DNA of 64,000 nucleotides from contig MNCI01013693.1 in the NCBI GenBank assembly GCA_015680685.1, forward strand, positions 52,315-116,314. Direction: 5' to 3'. The position numbers were made by a program, and so were the translations under genes. This DNA comes from Gnetum montanum. Lineage: Eukaryota > Streptophyta > Gnetopsida > Gnetales > Gnetaceae. A model generated the notes under the pieces. That model did not search any database. It was not told the origin of the DNA and worked only from the letters and a program-made list of their open reading frames with translations. Every line of letters starts with the position of its first letter. Within the stretch, counting starts at the first letter, position 1. Positions 23,400 through 35,071 of the stretch are shown here, one piece after another.

Positions 23400-24351
23400 A
23401 CATCTTCAACATTTTGATCATCCCAATGAAGTAGGCACTCAAACCTCTTTTCTCATTTAGTACTTGAACCTTCCCTCCTCTTCAACACAGTATCCTTCTC
23501 TTCTTTGAAGCCTTGGTTCAATAATGATAGACTCAACTCATGTATGTTACTCTACAAAGTTTTCTTATTAATAGGTCCATTATAATGGACCAATTCTATA
23601 ATATTAAACATAAAGGGCATGCCAGCATCATTAGGTATTACTATCTCAAAAGAATCATTATTAATTTTGGTGTTAATTTTCAAAGATCCATCTTCTTTCA
23701 ACGTGGAAAAATTCACTTTCCTTATCCTCTTCTTCTTCAAATGTATACAAACAAGATTACCAACCTTAAATGTGGACTTCCTCTTGCCCTTATTCTTCTT
23801 TTGGAATAACTCTTCAACCTTCTTCATTAAACCATTCCCTCACTTGAAAACGAAAATCCTTCATTCTTGAACAAATTTAGCACTTAATTGTGCCTCTTCC
23901 TCTAAATGCTTCTAGTCATCCAACATTCTTGAACTTTAACTATGATTTGCATCAAAATAAATCTTCCCTTTACTTGAATAAAATGCATTATTATGTGAAA
24001 ACTCTACATGTTATTACTATTTTTCCTAATAATTAGGTTGATCATTGCACAAATATCTTAATATTTTCAACAATGATTTGTTCATCACTTCAATTTCTCC
24101 ATTAGATTGAGAATGATAGGCACTTGAGAAATTTAATTTAGTACACAAAATCCTCCATAAGGATCTTCAAAAATGACTAGTAAATTTTGAATCCCTATCA
24201 CTCACAATACTTAATGGAATACCATGCAATTTTATAACATTCTAAAAGAATAAATTAACCACATAAGATGAATAAATTGTTTTCTTACAAGGAGTAAAAT
24301 GTATCATTTCAGTGAACCTATCCATCACAAAAAAGATTAAATTATTCTTTT
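23400..24351 (-). pseudogene. GY4 integrase core and C-terminus
   Basis: Reading leftward from the N at 24352, the integrase core shows FFVMDRFTEMIHFTPCKKTI, VSDRDSKFTSHF and AYHSQSNGEIEVMNKSL. The D, D and E positions appear conserved. An open C-terminal piece (23552-23827) reads FKVGNLVCIHLKKKRIRKVNF, KINNDSFEIVIP and FNIIELVHY. This pattern belongs to chromovirus-type gypsy elements (Reina/Tekay/CRM/Galadriel), a different lineage from GY1-GY3. No clear chromodomain follows. Stops lie between the pieces. The zinc-binding N-terminus is missing at the contig join. Confidence 0.8.
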
Positions 24352-24420
24352 NAGGCGCGCTCCTGCTCAAACTACGAATCTTCGCCTGAGGCCGACCCGT
24401 AATTTTCACGGTGTTTCAAT
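24352..24420. other. single-N contig join with GC-rich insert
   Basis: A lone N at 24352 is followed by about 60 GC-rich bases (AGGCGCGCTCCTGCTCAAAC and onward) unlike the surrounding AT-rich element. It falls between GY4 RNase H and integrase, where roughly 150 codons (the HHCC zinc-binding part) should be. Foreign or misjoined sequence is likely. Confidence 0.6.
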
Positions 24421-25800
24421 GATCATCAGTATACAAGGGAGAAAAATCACCCATACCTTTTACTTTTGGTGTACTAAAGTTCACAACATGTGCTCTTGAT
24501 AATGAATCAACAACTACAGTACTCTTTTCATTCTTGTGCTTTAAAAAAATTAAAATATTTCAAAGGTACTAATTATTTCATGTATTTGGAACTCAACTTC
24601 TTTTAGAAATTCAAAAATCAAAGTGCTTTAAGATCAATCATTAATAAGATTTCTTTAGGCCACAAATAATATCTTCAATGTTTAATGGTTTGGAGAATTT
24701 CATATAATTCCTTTTCATAAATACTATACTTTTATCTTGTTTCATTGAACTTTTCAAAAAAGAAAGCACTAGGACTACCTTCTTGTAGTAAAACCATACC
24801 AATTACAAGACCACTTTCATTCACCTTCACTTGAAAAGTTTTTCTAAAATTTTGAATTGCAATCACTAGTGCTCTTAAAATTTTCTCCTTTAATAAATGA
24901 AAACTTTCTTGCATCTCATCACCCCACTTAAAGGTCTAATTCTTCGAGAGAGAAAAAACATTGGTTATGAAATGCCATTGAAGTTCCTTATGAACTTCCT
25001 ACAAAAGCCTATCAAACTAAGATAAGATCATACCTCATCAACATTATTTTGAGTTGGCCACTCCTTAATAGATTTCACTATGGTAGTATCCATTCACTTG
25101 ATTTTTTAAAATCACATGTTCCAAATATATGATGTATTTCTTCATGAAGTAACACTTCTTGGTATTAATCACAAGTTAAGCCCCATCCAAATTTTGGCCC
25201 ATGAGCCTTAAGTAACCAACATGATCCTTATTAGAATTATACATAATAACATCATCAAAGAATATAATTCCACATTTTTCAATCAAATATTTTAATACAT
25301 CATGCATAAGTCTCATGAAAGTGGCAAGGACATTTGTTAACCCAAAAGGCATCACAAGCCACTCAAACAATCCATCTGGTGTCCTTAAATCAATTTTTTA
25401 CTCATCACCTAGTCTAATTCTAATTTGGTAATATGCACTCTTCAAATTAGTTTTTCTAGACACTTTAGCATGTATAAGAATATCATGAATATCATCCATC
25501 CTTGGAATAAGGAAACAATACCTTACCATAATCTTTTTCATTACCCTTTAATCAATGCACATCTTCCATTCTTTAATTTTCTTCTTTGGAATAACCACTA
25601 TAGAAACTACACAAGAAGATATTGATTCTCTTACAAACTATTTGCAAGTAGATCCTCTACTTTCTTTTGGAGTTCTATCCCTTGATTTGATGCCATTCTA
25701 TATGCTATTTCCTTTAGAATTATAGCACCTAGAATAAAATCAATTTGGTGTTAAACATTTCTTAATCGTGGCAACCTTTCAAGTTTATCCTTAAAGACAT
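24421..25800 (-). pseudogene. GY4 reverse transcriptase and RNase H
   Basis: Minus-strand translation gives the RT of a chromovirus-type gypsy element. HQIDFILGA lies upstream, and an open piece at 25176-25370 reads FEWLVMPFGLTNVLATFMRLM, with the active site FFDD at 25251-25262 (usually YFDD or YVDD). LIGFCRKFIRNF follows. An open RNase H piece at 24732-24914 reads SFHLLKEKILRALVIAI and ESGLVIGMVLLQEGSPSAFF. VVVDSLSRAHVV marks the end of RNase H near 24490. Many stops separate the pieces. Confidence 0.82.
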
Positions 25801-26708
25801 TATAAAGTTGATTTGTCAAGCCTTGCACTACTACTAGAATATTAAATTACTCATCTACATATGATGCATTTGTAGATACCACAACAAAACTAATGTTTTC
25901 CTCTTCATGCTTTCTAATGTACTCTCTCTCCCCTAAGAGAATCAAAGATGCATTCATTAAGAAATAATTCCTCACTTGCTTAGTTATAATTGGAATCAAA
26001 TCATGAATTCCAACTTCTCAAGCCATTGACCAAACATTCTTAGCATCATCAAACTTAGCAACATTATCAAAATACTATCATACTCCAAGAATTACATCTA
26101 CATAATCAATAGTAAGAATATCACAAACAACTTTATCAATACAACTAGAAATCTTAAATTTAAAGACACATTATTTTCTCATATCTTAAGAATAATCCCT
26201 TGACAACCAATGCACCTTGTAGGATCTAGGATGACAATGAGTCACTAAACCCAATCTAGTAACAACCCTAGAAGAAATTATCTTCTCTTAAAAAATTTCA
26301 TTAATCAAAATATGAATCTAATCCCTACTTTTTATACTTCTAGTCCTAATTTTAAATAATAATTTACTTTTAGGATTCTCTCTTATATTCACAATGTCCA
26401 TGAGTAAATTCTTTTCAATCACAGCTTCTATTTTAGATGCACTAGGATTACCTCTTAAAGAAGCTTGATGTGATGAATCCTCCTTATTAATGGTTTCGAG
26501 CTCCTTTTCTTTGAAAACCTTTTAAATAGACATTAACCATGCTTCATTGCACTCACTAGACTTAATTTATCATTTTTTGTAGTCTTGGGTAAGTCCATAG
26601 TTGCACATGATCTTACAAATCAAAATCTAAGCTTGGAAATCCATCCTAACCCTTGTTTCAAAAAGGTAGAACTCACAAAAGAATATCTCACTATTCTATA
26701 TAAATAAG
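25801..26708 (-). pseudogene. GY4 protease region, decayed
   Basis: This is the sequence upstream of GY4 RT on the minus strand. Patches such as VNIREN and FVVVSTNASYVDE are readable between stops. The catalytic triplet of the protease is not clear. GY2 is inserted at its upstream end (26709), so gag and the 5' LTR of GY4 would lie beyond 35808, but I did not recognise them there. Confidence 0.4.
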
Positions 26709-27566
26709 TGATGGGTGGCAAGGTACCCCTACTCTCAAGCATACGAATACAAGCGTGTACATGCGATCTAATCAAACTCCGCAGATGGACTAGTTGTGGC
26801 ACCTAGACAATTATACGTTGATTGCAACTCATTGTCTTCCCACTTGGACTAGTATTTTTTTTGTCACATATGGTTTAGTCCAGAGTGAGATGTATGATGT
26901 GACCCCTACTACTATGCTACTCCTAGGGACAATAAGAAATAACTTAATTAAGTTAATGGGGAATAGGAAATAAGATCTAAGCTAGCCTAAGTATGATGAG
27001 CATATGTTCCTAATCATCCATACGTATCTTAGACTTCATATACTACTTCTGGGATTACCAAGCATACATCACTCGAAGCACTACTCGATACGCTACTGGG
27101 TTACCATGTAGTTACACTTAAATGTTCGTGATTAAGGCATACTCATTTCATGTTAAAAACAGGAATAGTAAATGACGAGAAAAGAAATATTAAGTAAGAA
27201 AATAGCAATAAATAATCAACAATTAAAATAATTAAAAGCTAAGTAAATGCTACAATGATGGAGTAATCTCAATCTTTATTGTCGATCATGTGCGTGTCCA
27301 AGTACATCACACTCGAACAAAGGTTCTATACAATTAAAAGCATCACACTGTGGGCATGCACTTGGAAAGAACACTAAAACTGATTATAAGAACTGAAGAC
27401 TAAAAATTGACTAACTAAAAGCTCCTTCACTCTGTGCCTGAGTGCTATATTTATAGGCTAACACAGAAATCACGATATTGTGTATATGATATAGTATCCA
27501 GGTTGCGATATCGTGTACTTGATATGGTGTACCTAATATCGGGGTCTAGCAAACCATAATTCATCA
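26709..27566 (-). mobile_element. 3' LTR of GY2
   Basis: On the minus strand it starts TGATGAATTATGG, has GATATC/GATATTA motifs (27465-27540), a TATA box CTATAAATATAGC (about 27448-27460) and AATAAAGATTGAG at about 27280. It ends at 26709 near CCACCCATCA. The polypurine tract TAGTTGTGGGGGTA lies just upstream (27567-27580). It matches the LTR at 35072-35808. Confidence 0.88.
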
Positions 27567-27999
27567 TACCCCCACAACTAAATAAAAACTCATCCTTGAG
27601 TTAAACAAAATGAGGAACAAGTTCATTCGATTATAAACAGTCAATAGGTATCGGATTATTGAATGACCATGGACTGTTTCCTACCACAGTGTGGGACTAG
27701 ACAAAACAAAATCTAGACACTAACATAATAATGCAAAACTTGCAGAACTAATGTGGTTCCCAGTGGTGGTGGCTCCTCCATGGGCGCCTTTCCTTTGTCC
27801 TGCCCTCCAAGCTTCTAAAATGGATACCTTTGAAGAAGCACCTAAATTTTTTCCTCTTGTATTCGAGGATCATGAGTTGTCCATACTAATGTTCTAATTT
27901 TTGATGGAGCCGACACTTCCCAATGACATGGCAATTGTAGGAATATTTGATTGGCATTGAAATACTATGCCGCAAATAGTTGTTGTTCCTCCTCATAGG

Positions 28000-29600
28000 C
28001 TTTGGCTTTATCTTTGAGTTCCTAGTAATCCATAAGCTATCAATCCAAATTTTCTACAACATATTTTTGACCTTGGTGGCTAGCCTTTACCACCTCTAAT
28101 TCAGAGTTTTCCAGCTATAATCTTTGCAATGTCTTCTTATGTTCTGCAAAATCTGTCTCATATTTAGCATAGGTGGAAGCTACCTACTTCTCGAGCTCAG
28201 TTCCCAGGTGCCCTACTATTAACATGGCCAAGTTGACATATTGCAGATTTTCCAACTGCATGTATTCTTTGAGATCTTAGATCTATAGGTCCTAGCTTTT
28301 TAAGTCAACCTGATGGACAAGGACATAAGTATTCAAAATGTCTTGCCAATCAATGTTTTGAGCACTAAGGGAGTTTATGTGTGCATTGGCCATTTGAAGC
28401 TTCTTCTCTATAATTTTCTTGTACATGCCCACTTGGTCGTGGAAGTGATCCTTTAATTTTTATGCTTCTTATCCTAATTTTTCCACGCACTTATTTCAAT
28501 GGTTGTCTTCTATCGAATAGCACATGCCTCCTCCATTGAGAGGGTTCTACTTTCCCTAGCTAAGCAACTTATATCCTAGTTGACTCTTATTAATTATTCT
28601 AGCATTTGTTGAAAACTTTCTTTGAGAATGTTCTTCTATTTTTCAACTATCTTCAACAGAAGAATTTCAACAACAAGGAGTTTTTTCTCTTCTTGTAAGG
28701 CTTTGAACGCTTTAACATGTGCATATGTCTAAGCTTGTGCTTTTAAAGCATCCCAATCAACCTTCTCTTTTTCCATGGCCACCCTTTTATTCTCCACTAA
28801 AAATTCATTTAACTGCTCTATTCTAAATGATTCTAACTGATCAGCTGCAACAAATTGGGATGGATCTCACCATTCAGCTTGTAGGGTGATGAACTTTTCT
28901 TGGAGTCTCTACAACTCATCTTTTGCATGTTCATCCCTAACCTTAGCCATGATCAGCTTCCCTTTAGTGAAAATGAGGTTTGATTATGCCACTGTGACAT
29001 CTTGGAGGATGTTAAACAAGGGCATCATTACTTGTCCTATTTGTAGCCAACAATCCAAAGCATCCTCATGTTCTGTAGGAGTCATTGAGGTACCAACTAG
29101 AACTTGAGCATCACGTGCTCCTGTGAAATCTACCGATGGCACAACAGGGATGTTAAACAATTCTTTGATGTGGTCTGCAACCACCTCTACTACTCCAACT
29201 ACATCCTAGTGTTGCATGACCACCACTATGGCACCTTCACCAGTTTCTAATTGTACTTGGAATGATGCAGCATTTCCAAAGATCTATTGCAACCAGTATG
29301 ATTCCCCTCCTCCTGTTTGAATTGAGACCTCACCCCTTGCAGGATTAACTAATATGGTGGGTTGTACAGCATCATCAATCACCTTGAAGAGATTGGCCTT
29401 GTCTCTACTTCCCCAATTGATCATCTTTGCAATAGCCTTGAGATGGCTTATTGATGATTGGTAATCTTGCAGCGGTGGTGGAAATTACTAGTCTTGATAG
29501 CCTGTGGCCTACATGCTAGGCCCTACTTCTTGTTGTTGGCTGAGCCTTATGTCTGGAAGTTAGCTAGGCCCTACCTTTTGAGGCATAGTGGGCCCAACCA
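28000..29600 (-). pseudogene. coiled-coil tail of the GY2 second ORF
   Basis: Downstream of the 228-residue ORF, minus-strand frames read as a Lys/Glu/Leu/Gln-rich coiled coil with occasional stops. Blocks include LFNILQDVTVAQSNLI, KGKLIMAK, LQAEW and QFVAADQLESFRIEQL. The same blocks occur in order in GY3 (45729-45960), for example DVTVVQSDLI and KGKLVMAE. The part from 29184 to 28984 is open. The original product was probably one protein running from 30294 into this region. Its function is unknown; a structural or nucleic-acid-packaging role is only a guess. Confidence 0.6.
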
Positions 29601-29607
29601 TCTATTC

Positions 29608-30294
29608 TTATTCAGACTCCAACATCTCACCAACATCTTTTCTTGGTTCTGGTGGCATGAGTAATTCAGCACATGAAGCATTTTGAGATTTTCTAAAGAT
29701 GTCATCGGTGTACCCCAAAATTCCAACATGGTGGCACAACTTCCTGATTAGACATGGAAAGGGCAGTGCAAACTTTCCTGTCTTCCATTCTTCAAACCAC
29801 CTTAATATTTCTATCAAATATAGATGGGGAAAATTAGCATCAACTTTGCCTATCAAAATTGCACTTTCTCTTACCACATAGGTAGAAATTCTGTTTAACC
29901 CCTTTGTTGGGAAAATATGACAGGTGCCAATTTTAAAGTAAATTCTCTCTTGAAAGGTTAATTCTCTATATGTCTTATCTTCTTTTCCATATGCCCTTTT
30001 TAACCATACTTTTCTTTCATTTTCATTGAAGCAACTGGATAAATGAGCAACTTTGGGCCCTCTATTCGGGAGATTCAAAAATTCCACAATGGCCTTTGTG
30101 GAGAAATCTACTAAAATTTCACCAATATCGATGGTGGTGCCCTCTTCTTTATTATTCCAAAATTGATATGTTTCACCCAAATAGCATTCTCCACTCTTCA
30201 AGAGGATAGGCCATAGTGGAGATCCCTTAAGTAAATTCTTGACTGGTTTAGGGGCGAATTCAGTAAAAGGCCCAAAATTAAGTTCTACAATCAC
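29608..30294 (-). CDS. GY2 second ORF, plant transposon domain
   Basis: This open 228-codon frame has a close homologue in GY3 (44516-45169). Shared blocks are PLWPILLKSG/PLWHILSESG, EGTTIDIG/EGTTINIG, KVAHLS, ERIYFKI, FPTKGLNRISTYVV and LPFPCLIRKLC, and both frames end soon after GYT(D/N)D. From memory this resembles the 'putative plant transposon protein' domain (PF20167), found in extra ORFs of Athila/Tat-type retrotransposons; no search was run. It lies about 550 bases downstream of an internal TATA-containing block and upstream of a coiled-coil region. It survived unbroken while gag decayed. No catalytic motif is evident. Confidence 0.75.
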   Translation of the reverse strand: MIVELNFGPFTEFAPKPVKNLLKGSPLWPILLKSGECYLGETYQFWNNKEEGTTIDIGEILVDFSTKAIVEFLNLPNRGPKVAHLSSCFNENERKVWLKRAYGKEDKTYRELTFQERIYFKIGTCHIFPTKGLNRISTYVVRESAILIGKVDANFPHLYLIEILRWFEEWKTGKFALPFPCLIRKLCHHVGILGYTDDIFRKSQNASCAELLMPPEPRKDVGEMLESE

Positions 30295-30859
30295 AGCAAA
30301 GGATGTGGACCTTTCTTAAATGGCTTCAAGACATTCTAGGGACAATGTGAGGTGTTGTCATTGTGTTGGAACCCTAACCTCTCCACCTTCTGCTTAGCTA
30401 GATTGTGCAGTGATAGGAGTTTCCTAATGGATGCTGAATGATTGTGCCTCCTACTCTACATGTTCTACTTGAGGTTCCTAGCCTCTACCTCCTCTCAGGC
30501 ATTTAGTTGCACCTTGAGAAGGTTCTCCCTACTGACCTCTTTTAGGGACCTTCTGTAATGACACAAAGATAAATTTTTAGTAAGGTGATTTAAAGAAATT
30601 CAATTATCTCACAACTTACTCATTACCTTTAACAAATGTTTAATTCTTTGCTTAGTGTGATTCTAGAGTTAGAAATTTTTTAAGGATGTTGCCCTAAAAG
30701 TTTAATGTTGGACCTGATCTATTTAGGTGACTCATATAATAGCTTAGATGACTTGGGTGAAGGGAGAAATTTAGTTTGGCATGAATTTTTTATAGTACTT
30801 ACCCCTATGATATCCTTCGAGCGATAACAAACTTTGAAAAATTATGTGCAAGTTCTATA

Positions 30860-31165
30860 GTACCCCTCCCCCATGACTAAGTTGAACACTCTAGGTTTCA
30901 TTAGGTTCAATTGGAAAAGAAATCGAAGTATCAGAGAGAAAAATATTGGAAGTTGAATTTAGACTCACAAAGCTCTAAAAATTGTGAAAGAAAATTTGAA
31001 CAACTTCCCCTGCATCAACTGTTGAAAATGACTTCTGTAGTGCACGGGGGTCCCATATATATACTTTTTATAGATGTGATATCATGTATGTGATGCATAC
31101 CTGATATTGTGTCGGACCCGATACTAGGTACCCAATATCATGTCCTAACAAGGATAGGAAACATA
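30860..31165 (-). promoter_or_regulatory. internal LTR-like promoter block of GY2
   Basis: Read on the minus strand, four or five GATATC/GGTATC-type motifs (31160-31075) precede an AT-rich TATA-like run (TCTATAAAAAGTATATATAT, 31055-31074). About 190 bases later comes TCATGGGGGAGGGG (30862-30875). GY3 has the matching block at 43625-43891. The layout copies the LTR U3 promoter but lies inside the element, upstream of the second ORF. Confidence 0.55.
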
Positions 31166-32600
31166 GTAGAATTGATGGATTTTTTTTCAATTTTTTTTAG
31201 GTTTTAGGGCCAAAATTGAAGAATTTTAGTTAGATTCAAAAGGTCTAGGGTAATGGAAAGTGGGAATTAAGGCACCAAAAGTGTAATAAAGTGGAATCAT
31301 ACAATGAAGCTCTTTAAAAAGGATGAGGGAAAAGTACATATAATGGGTCTAAGGAATGTTCAAGTAAAATGATAACAAAGGAAAGAATAGATTTAACAAT
31401 GGAATACTCATAGGGTATAAAATGATGTGGTGTTTTGCAACAAGTACAAGTTATAAACGTCATGCATGTGGGTCCTCCCCAAAGCAAGTTCCAACCTATA
31501 ATGCCCTTACGTAACGACACCTTAAAATGTTTGTAGGCACTAGAAGGGTTAAATGCAACCTGCACTTATGCAACAAAACACACACATGTTAAGTACCATC
31601 ACTATGCAGTATGAATTCTATGCCACACAAGACACAAGTTAGAAGTATTTGGACCATGAGATGAGATGAATTGCAGAAGGGATTTCAAAGATCAGGACAT
31701 GCGGTAACTGACCCTAGGCACAATGAATCCTAGGTGTTGTGTGTAATTGAAGTACCATTAGCCTTTTTCTCTAAGATCAAAACCAAGTCCATACCTCTAA
31801 TTAGTGACATCGCATTATTTTATCCCAATGATAGACAACCATAAGAGAATCATGACAACAAGGTGTACGACCACTTGGCATTTTGTGCAAAGGAGGAGTG
31901 ATTTGAATTTGTTTGCAGCATATTTTTCTTGTGCTTTTTTTATGCTTCCTTTCTTTTCTTTTCTTCTTGATTTCTTCTTCTTCTCTCTCTTTCTTTTTTT
32001 TTTCTAGCTGCTTTTGCACTTGGTTTTTCCCAAAGATGATCCAAAGAAGCCACCAACCTTTAAGCATGGGTGCATGTCTTTCTAGTGAGACCCCCCAAAA
32101 TAGCATTATGTTTCTTTCTTAAGTGCCTTTATTACCACTCTTACTTCCATTGTTTGTTAGATCTACAAGGATCTTAGTACAACCAAGCTACATTATAGCA
32201 CATACAAATGTCACCAATGAGAATCCACAAGTCCCCTTGATTTCACACCCTTGCCATTCCCTATTAGTTTGTCACTCTTCACTCTAGGCATAATGAGTAC
32301 AAAGTTACTTTAATTTTTGATGATAACAAGAATATCATCATACCCAGAGCAAGAACCTCATATTAATAGAATCGGTGGGTGGATGTTGTGGGCTCACTAT
32401 CTAAATAATTAATCACCTGTAACTCAATAACATAGAACAACACCTCAACTAACTGGTTACATGAGTATTTTATTCACAAATGAGATAACTTACAAAAAGA
32501 TAAAACAACAAATTGGAAAATGAGGAATTAGAAAATAAAAAATTATAAAACAAAAGAAATGGAAAAAAAATTTACTAATTCTACTTGTTAGAATGGGGGG
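31166..32600 (-). other. conserved noncoding region of GY2
   Basis: This lies between the end of gag and the internal promoter block. It aligns block by block with GY3 42121-43620. Landmarks are CACTAGAAAGACATGCACCC near 32085, AAAGGTTGGTGGCTTC near 32055, and CTTTGGGGAGGACCCAC near 31475, the last two also present in some form in GY1. A long purine tract (31960-32010) makes a spurious Lys/Glu-rich frame. No pol motif is present. Confidence 0.6.
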
Positions 32601-34520
32601 TATCCCCCATGACTAAACCTTTGATCATGGTGAGAATTAATAAATGGTCCATGCATGTTGGAAATATTGGGCTCTAGTCATATCCAAACCACTGGGTGTC
32701 TTTTGGTCTAGTGGCAAGAACATACCCAAATTGGGATTCACACACTTGATTAAAGTAGGCATAGTGGGGCAAATTATAAGATGTAGTCATGTGATAAGAA
32801 GCTAAGCCACTATGGCACCTATGACCATAAGACAGTATGCAAGGATCGATATGTCTCCTCATGTTGTTATAGTTATTAGGCTACATGGTTGTTGGAGTAT
32901 TAATTGGTGGACTAGATAAGGCAACAAGAGGTGTTAAGTTTGAATGGGAAGGTGCATCACTGTGTTGGGCTTATGCTGAGTTGAAGGATGTAGTCGTTTT
33001 AAAATCGTACTATCTCTTTCTACGGCCATGCCAAAAGAAAGGATGCTTCCGACGTTGTGGAGGACTCCCATTGCTATTGACAGTAGCAGCATAAGTAATG
33101 TTCATTGGTTGGTTCTATGGTGCAAAACCTTCTAATACAACTAGAGGTGATGTAGAAGGATGAGAATATTGAGGGTAAGGAGAAGTGTAAGGAACATGAG
33201 GTGGTGACCCCATAGAAGAGGACATGGATTGATGATACTCAGGAGAGTGATAGAGACAAGGTGAAGTAGAGGATGTTGATCTAGTTGGAGAAATAGGATG
33301 TTAAACATAATAAGCACTTGGTTTCGGGTGATACAAAGTGCATGGTCAGTTTGGCGATGGCCTCCCCCACAACTAGGGGTTTTGCCACTACAGTTCAGCA
33401 TAGTACTTCTGTACAAAATTTGGATGTAGCATTCTTCTCCAATGCTCATGTAGATGTGACAAGATTGGGCATTAGCCTTTGGAATGATCATATAGACAAA
33501 CATCGCATTTAAACTTATGATTTGCAGTTGAGCCCCTATCCTCATTTTCCTCACTCCTTCTTTCTGATGGTCGAATGGTGTTTTATCCTATTTATGAGTT
33601 TGGTATCCTCTTTTTTCCTTAGTTGTCAAAGTTATCTTACGTGGGGCTCCCTCTAATAATGTCTACATATTCTCCATATTTTTCATGTACCCACTCCATC
33701 ATCTTATGGATCATTGCCTCGATTTCATCTAGTGATTTTAGTATTGACAAAGGTGAGGACAATTTCACCCCCTTAAGGTGAAATGATTTCTCCTCTTTGG
33801 AATTATGGACCTTTTTTATTTCAAGAGTTTGGTCTTGTTGAGATTTTTTAACATTCTCCCATTTGGATATTTCTCCTTCTTCTTTTGCTACCCGCTTAAT
33901 AAGCTCTTAGAATTGATGGGTTCATAGTTCATATAGTTGGCTTGGGGCATACATCCCTAGGGTCTCCCTTGTTTCATTACAGAGCCCATCCATGATGTAA
34001 TATATTATCCTTTCTTCAGAGAACCCATGGCCTGAGCATTTGTTTAACAAAGAGTAATATCTTTCTAAGGCCATGTCCAAGGGTTCATGTTACCCTTGTT
34101 TCCACTCTTGGATTTTTCTCCTCAAGGCTGACACTCTTGCATAGATTTGATCTCTTTCATTGAAGAGGTTTATCATTGTAGGCCAACAGTAAATTCAATT
34201 TGGTTCTAAAGACATGTACCATACTTTATCTTAGTCAACAAGTGTCATAGGAAAGAGCTTAATCCTTTTCCACCCATTCTCAATGTTGTTCCATACATAG
34301 GCATCATAGAAGGCTTGTAAATGATGTTGTAGATTTGAATCATAGCCTTCTAAGAACTTAGGGAAGTTGTTTAAATCAATCTTAGGTAGATGGCTTTCCT
34401 TGCAATGCCTGTGAGATATTTGAATGGCCTTTTTTATATGCATTAGGCTCTTAGTGGCCAATAGGGGTTCATCGTCACTAAATAGGTTGTGAATTCGTGA
34501 GTCGGGATAATGTTATCTAT
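32600..34520 (-). pseudogene. GY2 gag with Pro-rich tail
   Basis: Minus-strand translation starts near DEPLLATKSLMHI. It gives the gag domain with EGYDSNLQHHLQAFYDA, RIKLFPMTLVD, INLFNERDQIYARVSALRRK and HEPLDMALERYYSLL. The zinc knuckle CDVCLYDHSKGxCP (about 33490-33530) has one broken codon. A Pro/Ser/Tyr/His-rich tail follows, then a C-terminal block with RPKDTQW at about 32680-32700 that matches KPKDTKW in GY3. The frame then ends without entering protease. Open pieces are 34461-34231 and 33554-33141; stops lie between them. Confidence 0.78.
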
Positions 34521-35052
34521 GTTCATGTTGGTGTTCTTGATTTTTCTTATTAATGTGATTTTTATTTGTACGTCGATCCCTTAAGGAATAGTCATCCATG
34601 TCACAACCCAACGTTGAAAGAACAAAGGAGGAGAGGGAATTAGAAGACACATCATGACTTTTGTAAGTCTCCAATCATCCCCTGATGTACTCTTGTTACC
34701 CATTGAGAAGGTCCTAAGCCTTATGAGCCTCCTCATTCTAGGGGATGTCCCACCTTCACTAGAGGTGTCTAAGTTGGATGACAAAAGTCCTTCAGTATTT
34801 TTGGGGTGTCTATGAACATATGAAACTCCTACATAAGATTGAGTACTTCAAACTTCTTCTTCATCATAAATTTCATTAGTTCTCCAATGAATTACCTCGC
34901 TAGATGTTGCGTTATCACTGTCTTGTGAAAGAGACATTGTCATGAATTGTCTATGACTTAATTGAATTTAATTTCTTTATCTGAAAGATACATCGTTAAT
35001 ACCTTGTTACAGAGATCTTGTATAATATAACTAATCTAGATAACTAGTGCTC

Positions 35053-35070
35053 TCCCTGGCAACGGCACCA
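35053..35070 (-). other. GY2 primer binding site
   Basis: On the plus strand TCCCTGGCAACGGCACCA lies one base left of the LTR. It matches the 3' end of plant tRNA-Asp (TCCCCGGCAACGGCGCCA, from memory) at 16 of 18 positions. It fixes the minus orientation of GY2. Confidence 0.88.
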
Positions 35071-35071
35071 A

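Noticed and set aside
26620-26802. 60-codon minus-strand frame
   Set aside because: It crosses the GY2 insertion boundary at 26708/26709, so it is chimeric by chance.
31801-32106. Lys/Glu-rich 101-codon frame in GY2 as a nucleic-acid-binding protein
   Set aside because: It arises from a purine tract. The matching region of GY3 is not an open frame.
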